The translations under genes were made by a program, and so were the position numbers. A model generated the notes under the pieces. That model worked only from the letters and a program-made list of their open reading frames with translations. It searched no databases and was not told the DNA's origin. Below are positions 1 to 8,516 of a DNA stretch of 32,936 nt, piece by piece. Origin of the DNA: Desulfovibrio sp. MES5 (GTDB lineage: Bacteria; Desulfobacterota; Desulfovibrionia; Desulfovibrionales; Desulfovibrionaceae); contig NZ_MJUZ01000027.1 of NCBI RefSeq assembly GCF_002237645.1, positions 1-32,936 on the forward strand, given 5' to 3'. Positions within the stretch are counted from its first letter, which is position 1. The number at the start of each line of letters is the position of its first letter.

Positions 1-91
1 TTTGTTTCGTTTGCAGTTGCCAGACCGCAAGTTGTTGTAACAAATCAAAAGGAGTTTTGCTGACGTGCTTAAAGCTTTAAGCTTTACGGAA

Positions 92-114
92 CCCCCCGCC
101 TAGCGGGGGGTTTT
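92..114 (+). terminator. Rho-independent terminator for a gene left of the window
   Basis: An 8-bp GC stem (ccccccgc / gcgggggg) with a three-base loop is followed by TTTT. It is oriented to end rightward transcription entering from the left edge. One frame is open from base 1 to a TGA at 61-63, so the tail of an upstream gene may lie there, but 20 codons are too few to identify it. Confidence 0.8.
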
Positions 115-123
115 CTACATACA

Positions 124-158
124 AAAAAGCCCTCCCGGCTGAACCAGGAGGGCTTTTT
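124..158 (-). terminator. Terminator of the chemoreceptor gene
   Basis: A 12-bp inverted repeat (aaaaagccctcc / ggagggcttttt) with an 11-base loop sits 21 bases past the stop of the minus-strand chemoreceptor. Read on the minus strand the stem ends in a T run. It is nearly symmetrical, so it may also act rightward behind the terminator at 92-114. Confidence 0.85.
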
Positions 159-179
159 GTCGTCAGGTCTATGTTGTGA

Positions 180-2207
180 TTACGCTTTCTTCATGTGCTC
201 GATGAGTTCAATAAGGCTATGGGCCTGCTTGCGCAGGGCTTCCAGCTCATTCATGGCCAACTGCATGGATTCGGCGGTGGTGGCGGCAATGTGGTTCACG
301 TCAGCGATGGACTTGTTGATTTCTTCGCTGGTAGCCGACTGCTGCTCACTGGCCGTGGCAATGGCGCGTACTTCATCGGCGGTCTGATCCACCATTATTA
401 CAATTTCCTGCAGCGCTTCGCCGGACTTGTTGGAAAAATCCGTCGCCGAGGCGATGTTGCGCACAGCCATATCCACTTCCTGAATGCTCTGCGAGGCGCT
501 TTGCTGGATAGCCTTTATGGCATTGCCCACGTCAGTGGTGGAGGTCATGGTTTTTTCGGCCAGCTTGCGCACCTCATCGGCCACTACAGCAAAGCCGCGC
601 CCTGCGTCGCCTGCTCTGGCGGCTTCAATGGCCGCATTCAGAGCCAACAGGTTGGTCTGGTCAGCGATATCAGAAATGACGCCCATAATCTGGCTGATGG
701 CCTTTGCGTGCTCATCGAGCTTCGCCATGCCGTCCTTGAGAGCCATTGACTGCCGCTGTACTTCCTGAATGCCGCTCACTGCCTTGGACACGACTTCAGA
801 ACCAGTTTGGGCCTTCATTTTGGCAGAAGCGGAAACGTCCGCCGCGCCACCGGCATTTCGGGCCACCTCAAGCACTGTGGAATTCATTTCTTCCATAGCT
901 GTGGCTGTTTCGGACAGTCTGGACACCGCATGGCTCAACGCCCCGCCGGTATTATCCACCTGTTCGGCAATATCGTTGATGGAAGAATTAAGTTTTTCAA
1001 CCACGCCCTCAATTTGGGCGGCGGCGCTTATCATCCCGTCACGCTTGGCGATCTCGGCCTGAGCCTGGGCCTGTTTGGCCTCTTCCATTGCGCGCTGCGC
1101 CTCTTCGCCCATCAAACGGGCCTGCTCGGCCTGTTCACTCGCCTCTTGAACCAGTTTACGCAAATTCTCTTCCATATGGCGCAACGCATCGGCCAGTTGC
1201 CCCATGTCATCCTTGCTGTAAACGTCAAGCGTCAGATCCTTCTGTCCTTCAGCCACACCCAGGGCGTACCGGGTTATTTTACCCACGGGCGCGCTGACGC
1301 GGAGCCCGATAATGACAGACAGAGTAAGCTGCACAAGCAACAGGGCAAGGCCAACCATGATGGCCTTGTTAATGGCCTCACGCTCAAGCTGATGCAGCAC
1401 GTCTATGGGCATGCCCACAAACCACATGCCGATAATCTTGTCGTTCACATCCCTGACGGGCCAGTACGCGGAATTGTACTGCACGCCCAATATACTGTTG
1501 TGGGCAAAACGTGTTTCACCTTTCTTCAGCACTGCCTCGACAATTTCGGGGGATTGAAGCTTGGTGCCCACGGCCCGCTGACCATTGGTCATAATGGTGG
1601 TCATTATCCGCGTGTCACCCCTGAAAATGGTGACATTGAGGCCGGACAGACGCTTGAGCCAGTCAAGGTAGGCAGGCGTCACAAGGGACCTGCCAATGGA
1701 TATGGAGCCCACCAACTTGCCTTCATACATTATGGGCTGGCTTGCACGAATGGTAAAGGGCACGATGGTGCCTTCAACCATCGCCGCGGCGGGTTGCCCC
1801 TTGAGGGCCAGCACCACGGTTTCCTGGTTGATGACGCTGTCGTTGTATTTGTCGGAATGGCCGCGGGCGATGACCTTGCCGGTTTCGTCCGTAATGGTCA
1901 TGAAATCTGACTCAGCCATTTTCATCAGCTTTTGTCCGAGTTCTCTGGCTTGATTATGATCTTTTTCGGCAATGGCGCGGGCAAAGTCGCCATCCTCAGC
2001 AATCAGGGCTGCGCTATGGACAAACTGGCTGCGAGTTATCTCGTTAGCCTCCGTGATGACGTTCTGCATGCGGCGTATGCCCGTGTCTAGTTCGACTTCA
2101 ATCGGCACCTTCATGAAGTAGATGGAAACAAAAAGCACTACTCCACAGCAGGTAATAAGCGCACCAAAGAGCGAACCCACATATTTGTGCGTGAGCGTTA
2201 TGCGCAT
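180..2207 (-). CDS. Methyl-accepting chemotaxis protein with a Cache-type periplasmic sensor
   Basis: Transmembrane chemoreceptor that would pass ligand binding outside the cell to a CheA/CheW array. In order it shows a first membrane segment at about residues 12-32, a periplasmic region of about 245 residues, a second segment at about 282-303, a HAMP linker to about 360, and a long helical signalling domain. The sensor resembles the Cache_3-Cache_2 type, with the typical [10 protein letters not shown] strand near 163-172. The hairpin tip that binds CheA/CheW is intact near 517-550 ([27 protein letters not shown], given here only by its ends: NLLALN...AVVADE). There is no C-terminal CheR-docking pentapeptide. 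The start is supported by GGAGGGA just upstream of the ATG. The gene stands alone with its own terminator. Ligand unknown. The family call is strong; the Cache subtype is inference. Confidence 0.95.
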   Translation of the reverse strand: MRITLTHKYVGSLFGALITCCGVVLFVSIYFMKVPIEVELDTGIRRMQNVITEANEITRSQFVHSAALIAEDGDFARAIAEKDHNQARELGQKLMKMAESDFMTITDETGKVIARGHSDKYNDSVINQETVVLALKGQPAAAMVEGTIVPFTIRASQPIMYEGKLVGSISIGRSLVTPAYLDWLKRLSGLNVTIFRGDTRIMTTIMTNGQRAVGTKLQSPEIVEAVLKKGETRFAHNSILGVQYNSAYWPVRDVNDKIIGMWFVGMPIDVLHQLEREAINKAIMVGLALLLVQLTLSVIIGLRVSAPVGKITRYALGVAEGQKDLTLDVYSKDDMGQLADALRHMEENLRKLVQEASEQAEQARLMGEEAQRAMEEAKQAQAQAEIAKRDGMISAAAQIEGVVEKLNSSINDIAEQVDNTGGALSHAVSRLSETATAMEEMNSTVLEVARNAGGAADVSASAKMKAQTGSEVVSKAVSGIQEVQRQSMALKDGMAKLDEHAKAISQIMGVISDIADQTNLLALNAAIEAARAGDAGRGFAVVADEVRKLAEKTMTSTTDVGNAIKAIQQSASQSIQEVDMAVRNIASATDFSNKSGEALQEIVIMVDQTADEVRAIATASEQQSATSEEINKSIADVNHIAATTAESMQLAMNELEALRKQAHSLIELIEHMKKA

Positions 2208-3144
2208 GCTCCCTCCTTAAAACAAAAAGTTACAGTCCCAACATATACTATTAGTAGCAAATCTACCCACCCGTGGACAGGTTACTTCCGCATATATATG
2301 GCACCCGGCATAAAGGCCCCCACCTTATAACCGTTCATACGCCTTCCGATAACCTGCCACCAGTCAACCGATACTGACAAAAGCTGACAGAAGCTTGTGC
2401 TCTATAGTATTCTTCGGTGTAAACTTAAAAATAAATAGAGTCGAATGCAAACCAAGTTTTCACAATTCCGAAACACTCAAGGCGTTTTAACGCAATTAAT
2501 AAAATAAATTCGTATCGTTAAACAAAAAAATAACTTTCACAATATTTCATTCTGGGAGTATTTTTGTTAAAATAGTAATAACACGTAGTTACATAAAGCT
2601 ATTTTGCCGTGCCCCTACTGACATCTTGAATACCATGAAGAAAACTGCACATTGCAGTCGGGTTACAGCCCATCAACCATACGCCACACGCCCTGAAAAC
2701 CATTAATAAACATTCCTTAGCAATATAAGTCTGTTGTTCACATCAAGACATTCTCCGCGCAAGGAACACTCTATCACTTAAGAATAAATTCTCAAGGGCA
2801 ACACGCCCCGTTGGGATCAATCCCTGTGGATAAACGCGAGTACGCCTTTGTGCGGCCAGCGCCTATTCTCACCACTGCCAGAACATCTTCAGCATGCAAC
2901 TGCCCAGGCTCGAATCATTGAAATCAGGCTCTGACCCATCTTCAAGGCCGCCATAAGAGCATGGTCAAACGGCTTGCCCGACTGCACCCCATGGCCAGTC
3001 ACCTGTTGCACGAACTAAGGCCAGCCTGGAGGTTTTTGGTACAGTAATGGCATGAATGGTAAAAATAGGAACGCAGCATAGCACATGTTCAGATGTGGTT
3101 CCATACAGTCATTTTTATGGGAAATCACCCAACAGAGTACGTTG

Positions 3145-3271
3145 ATTGAAAAATTGAATGCTCAAATGCTGCACAAGAGTGCAGTGCGCAGAACGTACGT
3201 GGAATTTGCCGAAAGTCGCAGGTCCAGCACAATGTCAAACTGAAATGTGAAGCACTCAAAATTAATCTGAG
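3145..3271. repeat. Diverged direct repeat, copy A
   Basis: This stretch aligns by eye with 3529-3660. Shared blocks are attgaaaaa, atgctgcac-agagtgcag-gcg, tgccgaaa-tcgca, and tcaaaatt-atctg near the end. The block tgcac-AAGA-gtgca is a small dyad. Stops interrupt all longer frames, so it reads as decayed duplicated DNA or as repeated non-coding sites rather than a gene. Confidence 0.55.
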
Positions 3272-3528
3272 CGAGGGCGCGGAATATTCAGGCAATAAAG
3301 CTGACGGGGCGATCAAGCACAGAGATGCAAGGCACATAAACCTGCGTCAGCAAATGACGGCCAGATCGCCAGAGTGGGCGGCACACCTGGGTCATGCGTG
3401 CTTGCTGCCCATTCGCACGGCCCGGTGTTTTCGTTGGTTTCAGATAGGTTTTTAAAAGCTTGTTCAACCGCCTTTTCTATCATGACAATCATACAAAAAC
3501 ATCATCCGGAACGTCAGAGCATTTTACT

Positions 3529-3660
3529 ATTGAAAAAGATTACATGCTCTCATGCTGCACGAGAGTGCAGCGCGTCGTAATGTATGGGGAGTCTGCCGAA
3601 AATCGCATTTTTCGGCAGACTGACAAGTTGAACCGTGCAGTGTTTCAAAATTTATCTGGA
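3529..3660. repeat. Diverged direct repeat, copy B
   Basis: Partner of 3145-3271, about 385 bp further on, in the same orientation. It keeps the gctgcac-GAGA-gtgcagc dyad and the tgccgaaaatcgca block. In this copy the block has become one arm of a longer hairpin at 3590-3621 that copy A lacks. Confidence 0.55.
3590..3621. repeat. 13-bp perfect inverted repeat
   Basis: The arms agtctgccgaaaa / ttttcggcagact enclose the six-base loop tcgcat. There is no T run on either side, so it is not a classical terminator. It lies 155 bp beyond the end of trmJ and could be a processing or stability hairpin for that transcript, or part of a decayed element. Confidence 0.6.
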
Positions 3661-3775
3661 ACAGGTCGCAGGAATTTACGACGTGCTGGACAATTCGTGT
3701 TGCATGGGCCGAATCGCCTCGGCCGCATTGCCCTGGCCGAATCGCATAAGCCGCTTTGCACGGGCCGCTTGCGAA

Positions 3776-4525
3776 TCACCCCAACTTGTGGCGAACCTGC
3801 CTGCAAAGTCCCATCAGGGCATCATATTCATGCCTTCGCAGGCCAGCCCTGGTAAACAGGCGCCGCCACGGCATAAGGAAGTAGTCCGGGTTGTCTCCGT
3901 GCAAATAGTCAAGCCGCAGCAGCATATCCTTCAAGGATTCCATCAGGCGTTCCTGTTCAGCAGCTGTGGCCAGCTTGCCCCCGCCACTCTCGCCTGGCGC
4001 ACGTCCCCCTTCTTTTTTGGGGCAATTACGTACGGCATTGGCGCATTCATACAGTAACAGCAAAACAGCCTGAGCCAGATTGAGCGAGCTTGCCGCCGGG
4101 TCCGTGGGTATGGTTGTCAGTTTATGACAATGGGTAATTTCTTCATTATTAAGCCCCCTGTCTTCAGGGCCAAAAACCAGGGCAACCCGCTCGCCCCGCG
4201 CCAGAACCTCAGCCACCGCTGCCGCAGCCTGTGCGGGAGAAAGCAGTGACTGCCGCCAGCCGCCCACACGGGCGGTTGTTCCAACCACCAGGGCTGTGGG
4301 CGCCACTGCCTCCGAAAGCTCGGGGCTGACTGTCACGCCATCCAGCAGGTCCTGCCCTTTGGGCGTCGCCAGAGGACGCGCTTTTTCCCTGTCCCAACGC
4401 TCCGGATCGACCAGACGCAGGGATGAGCATCCCATATTCACGCAAGCCCTTGCGGCCATACCAATATTTTCGGGAAAACGGGTCTTGACTAGAACGACAT
4501 CAAGACCATCAAGCAATGAAGCCAT
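3776..4525 (-). CDS. trmJ: tRNA (cytidine/uridine-2'-O-)-methyltransferase, TrmJ type
   Basis: SPOUT-class 2'-O-methyltransferase; E. coli TrmJ modifies position 32 of the tRNA anticodon loop using S-adenosylmethionine. The 249 residues match the family length. The N-terminus shows the substrate motif VLVKTRFPENIGMAARAC (residues 11-28). The knotted SAM-binding part is visible as VFGPEDRGLNNEE and then SSLNLAQAVLLLLYE. The C-terminal tail is helical and charged, as in the family. The ATG lies one base beyond the stop of the DUF456 gene, so the two are translated from one message. It is the last gene of the four-gene minus-strand set. An rRNA target cannot be excluded from sequence. Confidence 0.9.
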   Translation of the reverse strand: MASLLDGLDVVLVKTRFPENIGMAARACVNMGCSSLRLVDPERWDREKARPLATPKGQDLLDGVTVSPELSEAVAPTALVVGTTARVGGWRQSLLSPAQAAAAVAEVLARGERVALVFGPEDRGLNNEEITHCHKLTTIPTDPAASSLNLAQAVLLLLYECANAVRNCPKKEGGRAPGESGGGKLATAAEQERLMESLKDMLLRLDYLHGDNPDYFLMPWRRLFTRAGLRRHEYDALMGLCRQVRHKLG

Positions 4526-4526
4526 G

Positions 4527-5129
4527 TCAGCAAAATCCTCCGGCCAGAGCCATGACCAGTTGAAGCGGTTCGTCAGGCGTCAGGCCTCCCCCTGTTGGGG
4601 GCTTCGGCCAGATGCGACTGGCAGCCAATGCCAGCATGGCTCCGCCAATGCCGCATTTGCAGACCGTTCCCAAAAAGCGCCCCACCATGGCTCCAAACGC
4701 GGCATCCAATGATTCCCTAAGCGGGCGGCCCTTGGCCATTTCCATCACAAAACAGCCTATCCACGCGCCAGCCACCGCGCCGATAAGCGCGCCCAGGCCG
4801 AAAAAAAGCGGCGCAAGCAAAATGGCTCCGGCAATGGCCCCAATCATGCCCGCGAACGTTCCAGAAGAACTAGACCCATAGCGCTTGGCTTTGACGATCT
4901 GCATGCCCAGTTCCAGCGCCTCGCCCACAAGAGCCAGGCCCACCATCATGACCCAGAACCAGGCCGTCATGGACTCCGAAGCGGGATGCGCCATTTTCCA
5001 TAGCGCCACCAGCCCCAGCATCACCCAGTTGGCGGGCAGGCCAAAAACATTGAGCATGAGCACAAAGCACAGCAATGTGATAAATGCGCCCGCCAACAGG
5101 CTCGCCAAAGGAAAGGGCAGAAAATCCAT
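4527..5129 (-). CDS. DUF456 family membrane protein
   Basis: Small integral membrane protein of 200 residues. Hydrophobic segments are visible at about 10-30, 32-45, 57-75, 92-112, 113-135 and 155-172, rich in Gly and Ala. The central GTFAGMIGAIAGAI and FFGLGALIGAVAGAWIG glycine-zipper-like helices are typical of DUF456, whose function is not established. It starts seven bases after the stop of the CoA ligase gene and ends next to the trmJ start, so it is certainly cotranscribed. I cannot assign a substrate or partner. Confidence 0.8.
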   Translation of the reverse strand: MDFLPFPLASLLAGAFITLLCFVLMLNVFGLPANWVMLGLVALWKMAHPASESMTAWFWVMMVGLALVGEALELGMQIVKAKRYGSSSSGTFAGMIGAIAGAILLAPLFFGLGALIGAVAGAWIGCFVMEMAKGRPLRESLDAAFGAMVGRFLGTVCKCGIGGAMLALAASRIWPKPPTGGGLTPDEPLQLVMALAGGFC

Positions 5130-5136
5130 ACAACTC

Positions 5137-6435
5137 CTATTTTTGGGCGCGCAAATCCTGCAACCGCACAGCCTTGCCTTCGGTGCGCGGCAGGCTGTTG
5201 CTCTGCACGATTTCTACCTTGGGTGTGATAAGAATTTCATCACGCAAGCGCTGGGCGATATTTTTTTGCAGGTTTTGCAGCACGCGCATGTCTTCAACAA
5301 AGAACTCGTCCCGTACTTCAATCTGCACGCGCATGACATCGCCAATACCGTCATTTTCAAGCAGGATGAGGTAGCTCTGCCCCACTTCGGGGAAGGTCAT
5401 GATAACCTGTTCCACCTGCATGGGATAGATGTTTACGCCCTTGATGATAAACATGTCGTCCGAACGGCCAAGGATGCGATCCATGCGGCGGTGCTTGCGG
5501 CCACAGCCGCATTCGCCCGGTATGAAACGTGTGAGGTCGCGGGTGCGGTACCTCAGGATCGGCATGCCCTGCCGACAGAGGCAGGTCATGACCAATTCGC
5601 CCACTTCGCCATCAGGCACGGGCTGGCCGGTTTCTGGGTCGACAATTTCGGGAATATAGGCGTCTTCCCAAAGATGCATGCCGCTCTGTTCAAGACATTC
5701 AAAGGCCACGCCGGGGCCGTTCATTTCTGACAATCCGTAGGAATTATAGGCCTTCATGTCAAAAAGGGCTTCGATACGACGCCGGAATTCCTCAGTATAC
5801 GGCTCTGCGCCCACGAGGGCGATGCGCAGGGGAAATTCGCGCGGGTCTTCGCCCATAGTGCGCAGATGCTCGCCAAGAATAAGCGCATAGGATGGCAGGA
5901 TGTGGGCCACCGTGGTTTTGAAATCTTTGGCCAGCTTGATCTGACGGCGGGAGTTGCCCGCGCCTGCAGGGATGGTCAGACAGCCCAGCCGTTCCGCGCC
6001 AAAATGGATGCCAAGGCCGCCCGTAAACAGACCGTACCCGGACATGTTCTGGAAAACATCTTCGCGGCGCACGCCAACCATGTGCATACACCGGGCCATA
6101 AGGTCAGCCCAGGAATTGATGTCGTTCTGCGTATGGCAAATGGCCACAGGCGACCCTGTGGTTCCGCTGGAACAATGCATGCGGACGATTTCGGTCTGGG
6201 GCACGCAGAGCATGCCCGTGGGGTACTGCGCCCGCAGATCTTCCTTGGTGGTGAAAGGAATGCGATGCAAATCATCCAGGCTACGCAATGAGTCCGGCCC
6301 GACCCCGGCTTCGTCCAGGCGCTGCCGGTAAAAGGCGCACTTGCGGGCCTGCCCTACTGTATTTTTCAGTCTGACAAGCTGAGTTTCCTCAATGCGTTCC
6401 CGGCTCCACAATTCTGCAGGATCAAAAACTTCCAT
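5137..6435 (-). CDS. Phenylacetate-CoA ligase family adenylate-forming enzyme
   Basis: ANL-superfamily enzyme expected to activate a carboxylic acid with ATP and join it to coenzyme A, in the cytoplasm. The phosphate-binding loop is MHCSSGTTGSPVA near residue 88. The substrate/adenine region reads YNSYGLSEMNGPGVAFEC. The hinge and C-terminal lid follow as RYRTRDLTRFI, a C-x-C-G cluster, GRSDDMFIIKGVNIYPMQVEQ, and a final lysine-containing TEGKAVR. The chosen start gives 432 residues and has GAGGAAAGGC before the ATG; a start 36 bases upstream has no good ribosome site. Anaerobes carry several such enzymes for aryl acids or amino-acid breakdown, so phenylacetate itself is only one possible substrate. 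It lies between the DUF1786 and DUF456 genes in one transcription direction. Confidence 0.88.
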   Translation of the reverse strand: MEVFDPAELWSRERIEETQLVRLKNTVGQARKCAFYRQRLDEAGVGPDSLRSLDDLHRIPFTTKEDLRAQYPTGMLCVPQTEIVRMHCSSGTTGSPVAICHTQNDINSWADLMARCMHMVGVRREDVFQNMSGYGLFTGGLGIHFGAERLGCLTIPAGAGNSRRQIKLAKDFKTTVAHILPSYALILGEHLRTMGEDPREFPLRIALVGAEPYTEEFRRRIEALFDMKAYNSYGLSEMNGPGVAFECLEQSGMHLWEDAYIPEIVDPETGQPVPDGEVGELVMTCLCRQGMPILRYRTRDLTRFIPGECGCGRKHRRMDRILGRSDDMFIIKGVNIYPMQVEQVIMTFPEVGQSYLILLENDGIGDVMRVQIEVRDEFFVEDMRVLQNLQKNIAQRLRDEILITPKVEIVQSNSLPRTEGKAVRLQDLRAQK

Positions 6436-6511
6436 GCCTTTCCTCACCTTAGCAAGCATTAACATCGCCACACAGGGGGATCTCCAGCCATATTAACTAG
6501 AGGCCCCGGAA

Positions 6512-7567
6512 TCAGTTATCATGCAGCCGCGCCCAGCCCCAGAGCAACCCCAGACTGCCGGCCAGCATCATGTCGCCGTGCGGAGCCAGGAAGCGCCCAT
6601 GGCCCTGCAACATGGCCCGTTTGGGGCCAGTAATATAGGTGGGCTGGTAACCGCCAGCCTCTTCACAATATGGCCCAAAAGCGGTTCCGTGTCCCCCGCT
6701 GGACTGCACCTCTTCGGCAGGCAACCAGTGTTTACGGAATTGTTCCAGATCGTGCAACAACTGCTCCAGATCGCGCATGCCCGTATGGTGCTCGTAGATA
6801 CCGCGTACCTGCCCCTTAAAAACAAGGGCCGCCACAGTGTGTCCGTTGCCCACGTTTATCACGGTTATTCCCTCACGGAAACTGCGATCCATCACCTCGC
6901 GATCACACAGTGCGCCAAGAAGCGCGCTGGTGCCTGTATCAGCTACAGGCCCGCCCGTTTTTTCATGCAGCGGCATCAGACGGGTCAGGGCCGGAGGCGG
7001 TACGGAATATATCCACTCTGCCGGATCTGCGGAGGATGCCAAAAGCTGGCTCCACATGCGCATCCTGGCCTGACGGTTGCCCCCCACATGATAGCCGTGA
7101 TCCTGAGCCGCGGCCAGAACCATGTGAGGTTGCGGCAGACCGGCCATGCGCAGCAGACCAGCCCAAAAATCCGGCGCATAGTCTGTGAGAAAAATGGGCA
7201 CGCTGCCTTCAGGACAGTTGGCGAAAAACTCCACCCCCATCGAGCGTACCACGTCTTCACTGTCGTGAATTCCGCGTGAAGCGGCGTGAGTTGAACCGAC
7301 TTTGAAGCCTGCGGCCAGATGCTCCTTGATGGCCTGACTGAAGCCACCCCCCATATTCCCGCCATAAAGCCAGATGTCGCGGCGCAACAACGTCAATTCA
7401 CGTATACGCTGCGCCACCATACGCGCGGGGGCTGGAAGCACGAAACGCGGCCAGTTTTCACACTCAAGCCCTGGACGGGCCAAAAGGACATCCTGCGTGC
7501 CGCTGCCGATGTCTAGGCACAGGACAGGCCCTGTACGCTTCAAAAACTTGTGTACAAATTCGTCCAT
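6512..7567 (-). CDS. DUF1786 family, ASKHA-like protein
   Basis: Protein of 351 residues of the DUF1786 type, sometimes annotated as related to pyruvate-formate-lyase activation; its reaction is not known. The N-terminus has VLCLDIGSGTQDVLLA, the phosphate-1 loop pattern of sugar-kinase/actin-like ATPases. A second glycine-rich loop (ADTGTSALLGALCD) and a third (TVINVGNGHTVAALVF) complete the ASKHA layout. The start is the ATG with GGAGA six bases upstream. The open frame continues for 71 codons above it, but that part runs across the tRNA-Leu gene on the other strand and is not coding. It begins the four-gene minus-strand set with a gap of about 76 bp to the ligase. Confidence 0.8.
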   Translation of the reverse strand: MDEFVHKFLKRTGPVLCLDIGSGTQDVLLARPGLECENWPRFVLPAPARMVAQRIRELTLLRRDIWLYGGNMGGGFSQAIKEHLAAGFKVGSTHAASRGIHDSEDVVRSMGVEFFANCPEGSVPIFLTDYAPDFWAGLLRMAGLPQPHMVLAAAQDHGYHVGGNRQARMRMWSQLLASSADPAEWIYSVPPPALTRLMPLHEKTGGPVADTGTSALLGALCDREVMDRSFREGITVINVGNGHTVAALVFKGQVRGIYEHHTGMRDLEQLLHDLEQFRKHWLPAEEVQSSGGHGTAFGPYCEEAGGYQPTYITGPKRAMLQGHGRFLAPHGDMMLAGSLGLLWGWARLHDN

Positions 7568-7647
7568 TGGTTGTCTCCAGTAAGGGCCAGAAGTTACGCG
7601 CAACACCCCGCAAGCGCAAGTCCTGGAAATTTTTTTTAAAAAAACAC

Positions 7648-7676
7648 TTGCCAAGAGCAGGTCAATACGATAGTTT
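7648..7676 (+). promoter_or_regulatory. Putative sigma-70 promoter of tRNA-Leu
   Basis: TTGCCA and TAGTTT are separated by 17 bp and end 10 bases before the tRNA. This fits a vegetative promoter with a start point a few bases upstream of the mature 5' end. The same short gap must hold the divergent promoter of the DUF1786 gene. Confidence 0.4.
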
Positions 7677-7686
7677 ATTGCTTCGC

Positions 7687-7771
7687 GCCGAGGTGGTGGA
7701 ACTGGTAGACACGCTATCTTGAGGGGGTAGTGAGGATTCTCGTGCGGGTTCGAGTCCCGCCCTCGGCACCA
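7687..7771 (+). tRNA. tRNA-Leu (GAG anticodon), CCA encoded
   Basis: The acceptor stem GCCGAGG pairs with CCTCGGC at 7761-7767 and is followed by ACCA. The D arm TGGTGGAACTGGTAGACACGC, the anticodon arm CTATC-TTGAGGG-GGTAG and the T arm GCGGGTTCGAGTCCCGC are complete. The anticodon GAG is at 7721-7723. A longer variable arm (about 13 bases, containing gaggattctc) fits a class II leucine tRNA. It reads CUC/CUU codons. Its 3' half is a common integrase target, and a broken integrase follows it. Confidence 0.97.
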
Positions 7772-7781
7772 CAAAAACATT

Positions 7782-7815
7782 AAGGATTACAGCTAGCTAG
7801 TTGTAATCCTTTTTT
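7782..7815 (+). terminator. Terminator of tRNA-Leu
   Basis: A 10-bp stem (aaggattaca / tgtaatcctt) with a ten-base loop is followed at once by a T run, eleven bases past the CCA end. Confidence 0.85.
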
Positions 7816-7833
7816 GTTTTTTCTTAGCTTGAA

Positions 7834-8269
7834 ATGCGCCTTTCCGGCCTTTTGACTCCCCAAATACGCCCCCTCTCCAAAAAGGTCACAAACGGGGTCA
7901 CAAGCGAGTCGATTTATGGCGCAGATTGTGCTTCCCCTAACGCTACCTGCCAAGGGAAAACTCCCACCTTCCTTTACCTCAAACAGGGAATCTTTTACTA
8001 TCGCTACAGGCTCCCAGAACCATTGCGGCAACGCATGTATCCTTCTGAAATTCGTATCAGCCTGCGTACTGGCTATCGGGCTCAGACACTACGGATCGCA
8101 CGAATCCCGCACGTTTATTTGCTCAAAATCACGGAGCGCCACCTTGCCTTCAGTAGAAGAGTTACGCGCTCTTTTGCAACAGCGATCAGACCAGCAACGA
8201 CGGGGCGTTATGTTTACTATCTCCACAGTTGGGTTTGTTTTAGCACTAGTTCCAGCACCTCCTCCTTAA
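7834..8269 (+). pseudogene. Remnant of a tyrosine recombinase (integrase), N-terminal part
   Basis: The frame beginning at 7834 contains TPTFLYLKQGIFYYRYRLP and then EIRISLRTGYRAQTLRIAR, the pattern of the N-terminal arm-binding region of phage-type integrases. After HVYLLKIT the sense continues in another frame as LPSVEELRALLQQRSDQQRRG and stops at 8269. So there is at least one frameshift, and the whole catalytic core (the R-H-R-Y residues) is missing. It lies directly behind tRNA-Leu in the usual orientation of an island integrase, which indicates an old insertion that has since decayed. The exact original start is not clear. Confidence 0.7.
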
Positions 8270-8290
8270 TTAGAGGGGTGTCCGGTCGAA

Positions 8291-8419
8291 ATGGGGGGCG
8301 ACTCCAGCTCCATCTACGGCTCTGCGGAAAACCCCGACTTTACGGTTTTCAGTGTGGATCACGGCATGGTTTTCATGTTTGATTTCAGCGGCAATCCGCC
8401 CCAGTCTTTCAGCTTCTAA
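8291..8419 (+). pseudogene. Short open frame, possibly the tail of a lost gene
   Basis: An open frame of 42 codons from an ATG (MGGDSSSIYGS... ending GNPPQSFSF). The frame is closed 24 bases upstream of the ATG and has no clear ribosome site. It could be the 3' end of a gene deleted together with the integrase core. I do not recognise it, and chance is a real possibility. Confidence 0.2.
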
Positions 8420-8431
8420 AGCATAAAAGCT

Positions 8432-8484
8432 GTGCAGCCCGCGCATACGTCCCCATAAATTCGGGCTGCATGCGCGGGCTGCAC
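8432..8484 (-). terminator. Hairpin behind the NtrC-type regulator
   Basis: A perfect 15-bp inverted repeat (gtgcagcccgcgcat / atgcgcgggctgcac) with a 23-base loop lies 32 bp past the regulator stop. On the minus strand it is followed by agcttttatg, a weak T tract, so it probably ends the kinase-regulator message. Confidence 0.6.
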
Positions 8485-8516
8485 GTTGCTATGGGCGCTG
8501 CGGGGTTTGCCGTTCC

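Larger units (their letters stand above)
2208..3775. other. Gene-poor interval with diverged repeats and hairpins
   Basis: No reading frame here has a convincing start, codon use or recognisable product. The part at about 2400-2640 is AT-rich and could hold the chemoreceptor promoter, but I see no clear -35/-10 pair. The part at 2820-3120 is GC-richer and may be decayed coding sequence. From 3145 to 3660 two diverged copies of one sequence and several short dyads are visible and are listed separately. Confidence 0.6.

Noticed and set aside
807..1910. Long plus-strand open frame of 367 codons
   Set aside because: It is antisense to the chemoreceptor, has no ribosome site, and is rich in His and Gly as expected of a shadow of GC-rich coding DNA.
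2290..2320. Possible sigma-54 site (tggcacccggcataa) or sigma-28 site upstream of the chemoreceptor
   Set aside because: The GC element at the right spacing is missing for sigma-54, and the sigma-28 -10 match is poor.
3460..4057. Plus-strand frames of 131 and 140 codons
   Set aside because: They overlap the repeat copy B and run antisense into trmJ, with no start signals.
7568..7780. 71-codon upstream extension of the DUF1786 gene
   Set aside because: It runs antisense through the tRNA-Leu gene, and the ATG at 7567 has a good ribosome site and the family's N-terminus.
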